NCBI RefSeq assembly: GCF_023973825.1
Contig: NC_090114.1
Span: 682,001-746,000, forward strand
Direction of reading: 5' to 3'
Length of the DNA: 64,000 bases
Origin: Plasmodium brasilianum
Lineage: Eukaryota; Apicomplexa; Aconoidasida; Haemosporida; Plasmodiidae
Shown here: one piece after another, positions 56,668-64,000 of the stretch
Numbering within the stretch: position 1 is the stretch's first letter
Layout of the letters: every line of letters begins with the position of its first letter
Position numbers and translations under genes: made by a program
The notes under the pieces: generated by a model
The model's database searches: none
Told to the model about the DNA's origin: nothing
The model's input: the letters and a program-made list of their open reading frames with translations, nothing else

Positions 56668-57770
56668 ACTTATACCTTTTTGAGTTTTGTGTTTCAAAAT
56701 TTGCAAAAGGAACTTATTGAAGTCCGAGTTTAAAGGGGTTTTTTCTAATCTTAATGTTAGTGTTACTATTTGAAGTACTCATAAATATATATATGAGCAT
56801 ACATACATATACGTATTCAAATAACATAGAAAAAAAAAAAGAGAAAAAACGTAAAATAAAAAAAGGCACGATCATATGAAATGAAGCATTTAAATGAATT
56901 ATTTGTTTTACCAATAAAAATATGAAAAAATTATGTAGAAAATTATTTACTCATATGAAAAAGGTTTATTATATATTTTATAATATTTTGAAAAGTTTAA
57001 TATACATATATGTGTTTACACCTGTGTATATATATATATGTATTAAATACGTGTGGATTATATGTATTTTCGCTTATCAACTTGACCCCAAAGGAGCATA
57101 AGCGGGTAACCGCTGTATACCCACATCTTAATATATCTAATGGAAAAATAACATATTATTAATATGATCAAATGCACACGTACATGTACAAATACAAATA
57201 AATCCTCTTTTTTTTTTTTTTTTTTTTTTAGCAATTATAGTTCAATAAATATTAAAAACAAATTAAGCTAAAATAAAAAAAACAATAGTGTTATATTAAA
57301 AACAAAAGATACACATTTATCTTAAAAAAAAAAAAAAAAGGATAAAGCTAAATTTTACAAAATTTACATTTAAATTTATGTACATATGTATATACATACA
57401 TAAATGCATATATATATGTATATATATACTAATAAATTAATTCTGCAAGCGCATTTCCAATATATTCATTTTTCCTTTTTATTATTATAATACGCAAATG
57501 TCCAAAAGCAGTTGCGTCTTAATATACTGAACTGGGGCATAGGCAAGTTTTCGTTTATTTATTGACAACACCCCACCTTACTTACATGCATGTACATATA
57601 AACATGTATACAAATGCAAATATATATATATATATATGCAGGAAAATTCGTGTATTGGATTTCCTGCGCCAATTTTACTTTACTCGTCAAAAATATACAC
57701 CCAATTAAGGATCATATGACCTCACATTTTGAATGATTAAGCTAATGTCTATAAACCTGTAATAATATCC
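55557..57770. other. intergenic region upstream of eL34
   Basis: A 2.2-kb spacer with TA runs (56143-56192, 56621-56662) and dT/dA tracts (57210-57229). A GC-rich hairpin at 57098-57118 stands out. No gene seen. Confidence 0.6.
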
Positions 57771-58475
57771 TCATATATATAAATGCTTGGGTTTTTTCGT
57801 AGCTACATGCATTTCTTCCGTCGTTATATTTTTGTAATTTTTTAAAAATTTTACGTATTTGTTAAATCCCTTCATAGCATAAGTAACCAACTCCTTTTCA
57901 TAATGTTCGTCATATTCATTTAATTTTAAATATTCAACTGAACACTTTCTTTTTTTCGCTTTCTTCTGTTTTTTGCGCCTTTCTTTATTTGTCAACATAG
58001 CGCCACTATTGTTATTGCTGTCTATGGTACTACTACTGCAGCTACTACCGCTAGGAGTATTTATGTTAGTATTTTTTTTTTTTTTTTTTTTTAACCTGCT
58101 GTCCATGAAAAGGTTGTCGTCATTGTACGTTACGTCCTCGGAATCGGTCAAGTGATCCTCTTCCTGTTTTAACTTATGCATTTCCCGTTTCTCTTTTTTT
58201 TTTTTTCCTTTTTTTTTTTCCTTTTTTTTTTTCTTCATTATTTTCTTTTCCATTATTTTCCTTTCCTTTATTTTTTTTTTAATCATTTTTTCCTTTTGTT
58301 TCGAATCATTAGCCTTCTTCGCTTTTTTTGCAACTTTATTATGATCACTTGAGTCCACATTGCATATATTATTGTCATCATTATATTCCCTAAAATCTTC
58401 GCTAGCTTTTTTCGTCTTTATACCCCCAGTAACTTCTTCACTTAATGAACTCCCCTTACGGTTAGTAGTCTTCAT
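57771..58475 (-). CDS. Lys-rich basic protein, function unknown
   Basis: Single exon, 234 residues, start MKTTNRKGSS. The first half has runs of Lys/Glu/Lys-Lys-Lys (a nucleolar-type charged helix); a Ser/Asn linker encoded near 58000-58060 follows. The C-terminal 70 residues look like a folded conserved module (EYLKLNEYDEHYEKELVTYA...) ending KKPKHLYI. A nuclear or nucleolar protein is likely from composition. An A17-18 tract at about 58074-58092 encodes a Lys run without breaking the frame. Family not recognised. Confidence 0.8.
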   Translation of the reverse strand: MKTTNRKGSSLSEEVTGGIKTKKASEDFREYNDDNNICNVDSSDHNKVAKKAKKANDSKQKEKMIKKKIKERKIMEKKIMKKKKKEKKKGKKKKEKREMHKLKQEEDHLTDSEDVTYNDDNLFMDSRLKKKKKKNTNINTPSGSSCSSSTIDSNNNSGAMLTNKERRKKQKKAKKRKCSVEYLKLNEYDEHYEKELVTYAMKGFNKYVKFLKNYKNITTEEMHVATKKPKHLYI

Positions 58476-59690
58476 TTCAATTCACGCTCTTTTTTTTTTT
58501 TTTTTGTTTGTTCAAAATATGTATAATGGTATTATATGGAAATAAAAAAAAAAGTAAAAAAATAATACGGTATATATATTAAGTGCATCCCAGTACTATA
58601 TGATATGACATAACATATAGTGAGTATGTGCTACAACAATTGTGCTCATAGCCCGTTCTACCTTTTCTTTTTCTAAAAAAGGTTTGTTCAGTAAATTATT
58701 AGCTGCTATTTTATTCTATCAAAAAAAAAAGCAATTCCATCATTGTAAGCATTCCCCTTTTTTTTAAAAACTTGCATATTTTTATAAGCAAATACTTTTT
58801 TAAAAAACAAAAAAAAAAAAAAAAAGGGATAATATATTATGCAACATTAACGAAATTAAAAATCAAAATGGTAACAATGTTATTAACACGACAATAAATT
58901 TAATTGAGCATATTAGGGCATAAAAAATGTAGTATCATGAAAAATATAAAAATAAGTATAAATGATCTTAATAAGAAAGTAAAAATGTAAATATTACAGA
59001 GTAATAATGATTATACATATGAATATATAAACACAACAATTTACAGGTGTTAATGTAATAATGATCGTTCAACTTTTGTACATAAAAAAAAAAAATAATT
59101 TTTTTTCCATATTTCTTTTAAATGTAATAAAATAATTGCGTTATTGGTTTGCTTTTTTGTTTGTTGTCCTTTTTTAAGTCAAACGATTTTTTTTTTTTTT
59201 TTTTTTTTGCATGTAATTAATTTTGGCATGAAAATTTTTATTTTACTATATTACTTTCCAGCATTTCTTTATCGCTCTGTTTCCTTTCTCTTATTTTTTC
59301 TGCTACGAAGCTCCTTTACCCCTCTTCAACTTTGTCCTTTTTTCATTTTATATTATAACAACTACATAACATTTCATTTGTTCTAAATATTTTGCTCACT
59401 TAAAGAAATATTTATGTAGAGCGAAAATACTCCTTATATTAATTTAAATCATATATATACTACGTCAGTGAAGACGTTTCCCAAAATTTTGTTGTACTCC
59501 AAAATGTCGCATACAGGATTGGCAATACGCTGTAGATGTAATTGCGTGCGCAGGGTTACATATGCACAAATATGTAAAAATGTATGTAAATAGATAAATA
59601 TAAATAAATAAATATATATATATATATATATGTCTACGTATGCACATACGCACATATGTGTATACGCACGTGCCTTCACATGGAAGGTAA
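58476..59690. other. intergenic region between Lys-rich and USE1 genes
   Basis: dA/dT tracts and TA runs (59610-59630). A less AT-rich block at 59451-59534 reads as an exon-like frame on the minus strand (see findings). Confidence 0.6.
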
Positions 59691-60917
59691 CTAGAGGATG
59701 AGAATAATAAAAAAAGTAAACATAAAAAGCAGAGCCGAAATTAAAATTATGATGAGTGATATGAAGAAAGAGATGCTTTGATTTTTACTCATACTTTTGG
59801 TTCTTTTATTCACATCAGTTAAAGAATCTATATTAAGTGCTTGTTTGTTTGCAGATTTCTCTAACGTTCTATTGTCTTCTATAATTATTTCTCTGTAGGT
59901 TAAAACATTTTCTTTCATTTCTTGTGCCAGTAAACATAACTCTTCATCAATATTCTCATCGGACATATTATTATTTTTCCTTTTTTCATTTTTTTTTTGA
60001 AATCCCATTTTTTTGTATTCAAACGAATATTCATGTATTAAATTATCGTAATCGTCTATCTGCTCACTCCATTCTTTGATAATGTCATCTTTTACTATTT
60101 CGATGTTATCATCTAAACTTTTTATGTTGTTACTTTTTTTATTTACATCCTTTTCACTCTTATGTAGTAGCATTTGTGATATCTGTTTTTGCCCATTTTC
60201 ATAATATTTATGTTCCTCCTTCTTCATCTCTACCCCTCCTGCTTCTTTCACCTTCTTTTCCTGCATATGACTGTTTTCTTTATTATTTATTATCTTGTCA
60301 CTTCTTGAATTGGTCTTATCTTTTTCTTTTATATCTTCAAATTTTTCCATTTCATTATTTAGTAAATACTCCCTTTCTACAATGCTATTTTCATCAATAT
60401 GGTGTAGTAGTGATGCCTCTTTTATACAATATGTCAATGAACTGTAACTAGCGTTTTTTATGTTATTATTTGTTTCACTACTAATACCTTGGACATCCAT
60501 CTGACTGCACAGGTTAACAACATCAAATGGGGGGTCCTCATGTACGCTATATTCATTCGGGGAAACATTGTTACTTCTATCATTAGCAAAATTAACCAAG
60601 TAGTCATCCTTATAATAAGTACTCTCTTCTCTATGCTGCTGACACACAAACTTAAACTGTTCCTTCTCTTTTATGATTACATTTTCTAATACTTCCTTTT
60701 TATTAATAATCTTTTTCAGTATATCAAACTGTGTAGTAACATTATCTGGATGATTTATCCGCTCCTTTAACGAAATGGATATATCATCAATGTATGACTT
60801 CAATTCATTTAAAAATACAATTATGTTTTCTTTTTTTTCCTTACACTCATTGAAACTGTCACATGATATTTCAATCTCCCTCAAAAATTCAAAAATCTCT
60901 TCAAACTCTATTGACAT
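59691..60917 (-). CDS. USE1: USE1-like SNARE of ER-Golgi retrograde transport
   Basis: Single exon, about 408 residues from the ATG at 60917 (MSIEFEEIFEFLREIEI). The open frame continues 39 codons upstream but only to a TTG, so 60917 is chosen. USE1 is a Q-SNARE on the ER that receives COPI vesicles. The C-terminal SNARE-like helix (LCLLAQEMKENVLTYREIII, then EDNRTLEKSANKQALNID) matches USE1's LA..MK.N......I..DN.TL, and it ends in a tail anchor (SFFISLIIILISALLFMFTF). The N-terminal helical region is followed by a long Asn/Glu/Lys-rich spacer typical of malaria proteins, which makes it longer than the human protein (about 260). The call rests on the C-terminal 90 residues. Confidence 0.87.
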   Translation of the reverse strand: MSIEFEEIFEFLREIEISCDSFNECKEKKENIIVFLNELKSYIDDISISLKERINHPDNVTTQFDILKKIINKKEVLENVIIKEKEQFKFVCQQHREESTYYKDDYLVNFANDRSNNVSPNEYSVHEDPPFDVVNLCSQMDVQGISSETNNNIKNASYSSLTYCIKEASLLHHIDENSIVEREYLLNNEMEKFEDIKEKDKTNSRSDKIINNKENSHMQEKKVKEAGGVEMKKEEHKYYENGQKQISQMLLHKSEKDVNKKSNNIKSLDDNIEIVKDDIIKEWSEQIDDYDNLIHEYSFEYKKMGFQKKNEKRKNNNMSDENIDEELCLLAQEMKENVLTYREIIIEDNRTLEKSANKQALNIDSLTDVNKRTKSMSKNQSISFFISLIIILISALLFMFTFFIILIL

Positions 60918-62191
60918 TTTTGCCAACGCGTTCACACAGAAGGTGCGACGAGCAGCAGTAGTTGTAGTAGTAGGAGAACGTGATACGAAGGGAAAGAGCT
61001 GTTTTTTCTTACTTGCATTTACGGTATCACACAATTTCTCTCACATTAACTGTTCATGTGTTTTTTCTCATTTACATTATCCGTTCAAGTGTTTTTCTCA
61101 TTTACATTATCCGTTCAAGTGTTATTTCTCATTTACATTATCCGTTCAAGTGTTTTTTCTCATTTATATTATCCGTTCAAGTGTTTTTTCTCATTTATAT
61201 TATCCGTTCAAGTGTTTTTTCTCATTTATATTATCCGTTCAAGTGTTTTTTCTCATTTACATTATCCGTTCATGTGTTTTTTCTCATTTATATTATCCGT
61301 TCATGTGTTTTTCTCATTTACATTAACCGTTCATGTGTTTTTCTCATTTACATTAACCGTTCATGTGTTTTTTCTCATTTACATTATCCGTTCATGCGTT
61401 TTTTTCTCATTTACATTAACCGTTCATGCGTTTTTTCCCAAATTTTGAAGGCTGAAAAATAAGACCCCTATTGTGCCCGTTTTTTGCGTAAAAATAAAAT
61501 AAAATGCAATAAAATAAAAAAACAAATATGGCACAAAAGTGACACAATAATGGTACAAAATATGAAAAATACAGGTACTTTTCGATTTTTTAATTATTTT
61601 CTTTTTCGTCACGGGCACTGTATTATGTGAGAGAGGGCACATTTTTATTTAATTTAATTTATTTATTTTTTTTTTTTTCTTGTTTCTCCTCCTTTTCACT
61701 TTTTATTTTATGCATTTTTCAACAATCATAAATTTCGTTACATCCTAGGTCACTACGACACTACGTCCCACTCCACGACTTCTCAACTTCCCTACTTTAC
61801 TTTTTTTTTTTTTTTTTGTTTGTCCTGTGCTTGTGCCGAAGTGAGTTCATTCCTTCCCCTTTCCCCTCGCTTCAAACAGTTGTGCTAATACATACGAACG
61901 CTAAGGTAAGAAGAGCCACAAAATTCATATAGAACAAAACTCAAGTATTTTTCTTTTCCCCCATTTTGCTCTACTCTTCTTTTTTTACTCCTCTATAGGG
62001 AAATGAACATTTGAAAAGGCATAAAAGGGTACACATAGTACTCCTAAAGTGCGTGTATTATATGTGCATGTTGTACATGTGCATATGATTGATATTGTTC
62101 CTTAGGGAGAAGCGTACTAGTAACGTGCACATGTAAATGGATTTATATGTTTTTACATGTATGTAAATAATTCCGCATCTCAACTTCCCCA
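60918..62191. other. divergent promoter region between USE1 and uL1
   Basis: Holds the 30-31-bp array at 61044-61432, a T17 tract near 61801-61817 and pyrimidine-rich sequence upstream of uL1. Confidence 0.65.
61044..61432. repeat. 30-31 bp minisatellite upstream of USE1
   Basis: About 13 copies of GTGTTTTTTCTCATTTACAT followed by TATCCGTTCAA, with C/T and A/T variants and one-base length changes in the T run. Units begin about 130 bases upstream of the USE1 start codon. Plus-strand Phe/Ser/Ile frames over it are artefacts. Confidence 0.92.
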
Positions 62192-63429
62192 ATGAAGTCC
62201 TTTATGTCGTTTGTCAATGCAACAGTTGACTGCGGACTAACAAACGGGGGATGTTACAGGAGTAAGCTGTTTTTTGTTGAAAGGAGGGGGAGGAAGTATA
62301 TACCGTTTTATGACTCGAAAAGGGACAAAAAGAAAAAGGAAAAAGGGAAAGAAACTGAAGTAAAGGATGTGGGTATAGCGAATAAAGTGGGTGTAGCAGA
62401 CGAAGTGGGTGTAGCGGACGAAGAGGGTAAAATCAGGAAAATGAGCAAAGTGGGAAAAACTGCCGAAATAAATAGAAATAATGTATTGGAGGAAGGAGGA
62501 AAGAGAACAGGAGTAAAATCTCCATGCGAGAATTTTGTCCCTACATTATCGCCCATGAGTGGTCTAAAAATATTGTACAGCTTAAAAGAGAGTAGTAGGT
62601 ACCCTATTGGAGGAAGTGGTAATAATAATGGTGAGGACCCCTTGAGTAAAAATGGGAAAATAAATCTTAGCTTAATAATAAAAATAGATATAAAAAGAGA
62701 GTCTTTAAGAGGAATGTGTAATCTTGCACATAGTGTAGACAAGAATAAAAAAATTCTGGTTTTGGTAGATGAAGATATTGAAATTTTAAAAAACTCTGGA
62801 GCACATTATGTAGGATTAGAATATATTAATAAAATAAAAAATGGATGGCTAGATTTTAATATATGTATAACGAATTTTAAAAATATAAATAAAATATTAC
62901 CTATTGCAAAAATATTGGGACCAAAAAAGCTTATGCCTAATATTAAATCTAATACACTTGTAGATAATATTAAAGAGACGATTATAAAAATAAAAGGTGG
63001 AAATACCATTGAATATAGAAGCGAACAAATAGACATAAATACATATGACTTATATAATAAAATATATAATTTTCAAAATGTTAATATAAATTCCATGGCA
63101 CATATAATTGTACATATCGCTTCTACCGATATGCAATTTTATAATATATTAGATAATATTAAATATTTTGTAAACCATGTTATTAAAACTAATACACATG
63201 CAAGTCATACAGAAAAGGAAACCAACTGTACATTTACATGGCCACCTATTACTTCGAAAAAAAAAAAAAGAGTAAATTATCTTCACAAAACAGTAGTTTA
63301 CTTAATAATAGTCAAGAACAACACTCCGAGTCTTTTATACTCGGGGGGTACCTAACCATCGATGGTTTTCCAAAATTTTTTCTTAAGCCACAGTCCTTGC
63401 ATCCCCTCTCAGATGGATACATTCATTAG
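62192..63429 (+). CDS. organellar ribosomal protein uL1, C-terminal homopolymer frameshift
   Basis: The N-terminus (MKSFMSFVNATVDCGLTNGG) fits an organelle presequence and is followed by a linker with VGVADE repeats. The uL1 domain starts near residue 160. Diagnostic strings: GAHYVGLEYINKIKNGWLDF, then KILGPKKLMPNIKSNTLVDN (bacterial RVLGPRGLMPNPKTGTV) and GNTIEYR. This is bacterial-type uL1, so mitochondrial or apicoplast ribosome; mitochondrial seems likelier, as no signal peptide is evident. As written the frame stops at 63355 after an unconvincing tail. At the A13 tract (63257-63269) one extra A would switch to a frame ending at 63429 with a Ser/Asn-rich linker and GGYLTIDGFPKFFLKP, which I take as the true C-terminus. 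Confidence 0.85.
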
Positions 63430-64000
63430 GGAAGCTGGTCCTCCATAAGCACAAAACATATGTTGAAAGACTAGATAGAGCGGCCATACCTATCCGTTCG
63501 CCTTACCTTTCATTATTTTTATTTTGTCCTTCAACTTTTATAGCATTACAAGTTCACGCGTTTTGCTCGTTTTTTCCGTATTGTTTTTTCATTTTGTGCA
63601 CCTCTTACCATATTTTATTTTATTTTTTTAACTTTTTTTTAATTTTTTTTAACTTTTTTTTAATTTTTTTTAACTTTTTTTTAATTTTTTTTAACTTTTT
63701 TTTAATTTTTTTTAATTTTTTTTTAATTTTTTTTTTTTTTCTCCCCCATTACTTTGCTTCTTTCCCCTCTGCATTAAGACACTCAACTGTGTGTTCGTCT
63801 ACTTCGTACATAAGTGTCCCTTAAACAAGCCCATATAGACAATTTTTTTTTTTTTTTTTAAATGTAAGCAAATGAATTAGTAATTCTTTTTTTCGTTTTG
63901 TTTTTAAAATAATTAGGGAAAAAATAATAAAAAAAAAAAAAAAAGAAAAAAAAAAGAAAGAACAGGGGTAAAAATATGCACTCATTACAGTAAGTGCAAA
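63430..64000. repeat. 3' flank of uL1 with TTTTTTTTAACTTTTTTTTAA array
   Basis: A 20-bp T-rich unit (TTTTTTTTAATTTTTTTTAAC) recurs about five times at 63618-63740. The rest is AT-rich spacer with no gene seen. Confidence 0.8.

Noticed and set aside
60918..61034. N-terminal 39-codon extension of USE1
   Set aside because: It begins with TTG, and the Thr/Ala-rich stretch has no support; ATG 60917 is the first ATG in frame.
60980..61462. Plus-strand 130-183-codon frames upstream of USE1
   Set aside because: Produced by the 30-31-bp array, in three frames at once.
1..64000. tRNA, rRNA, transposons, and pir/var-type antigen genes
   Set aside because: I looked for clover-leaf patterns, transposase motifs and multigene-family signatures and saw none.

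Overview
The window is nuclear DNA of a malaria parasite (genus Plasmodium). Evidence: it is strongly AT-rich with long dA/dT tracts and TA microsatellites in every intergenic gap. Its proteins are rich in Asn and Lys with low-complexity inserts, its introns are short with GTRNGT...YAG ends, and the gene set is typical. The base composition is less extreme than P. falciparum and far more AT-rich than P. vivax, so a P. malariae or P. ovale-like lineage is likely, but I cannot name the species. From memory (not checked), the gene order matches the P. falciparum chromosome 7 segment that runs from the PARE esterase past the prenyl kinase and RPL34 genes. No pir, var or other surface-antigen gene is seen, so this is a chromosome-internal conserved block.

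Layout. 1-4463 (-): two tandem serine-hydrolase (PARE/lysophospholipase-like) genes, the first cut by the window edge. 7648-7845 (+): a 65-residue homologue of the complex III assembly microprotein brawnin/UQCC6. 9006-16911 (-): a three-exon giant membrane protein with a MORN-like motif and a DUF900-type alpha/beta hydrolase. 21466-33069 (-): an eight-exon Sfi1-like centrin-binding protein of about 3,177 residues. 34888-36360 (+): a membrane-anchored single EF-hand protein. 38877-45140 (+): a 2,087-residue coiled-coil protein. 46238-47572 (-): a four-exon SEC59/VTE5-type prenol kinase assembled by hand from short exons. 49149-50282 (+): XPA, the nucleotide-excision-repair damage verifier. 50576-52476 (-): a five-exon gene of unknown function. 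54404-55556 (-): ribosomal protein eL34. 57771-58475 (-): a Lys-rich protein. 59691-60917 (-): the SNARE USE1. 62192-63429 (+): an organellar uL1 ribosomal protein.

The genes do not form an operon. They are individually promoted housekeeping genes: organelle biogenesis (UQCC6, uL1), isoprenoid salvage (prenol kinase), DNA repair (XPA), microtubule organising centre (Sfi1-like), translation (eL34) and ER traffic (USE1).

Two themes cross the window. First, three genes are broken at long A homopolymers, and each is restored by exactly one extra A; this suggests consensus undercalling rather than pseudogenes. Second, many introns carry a private minisatellite array. Exon joins were derived by hand; for every multi-exon model the summed exon length is a multiple of three, counting the single missing A where noted.
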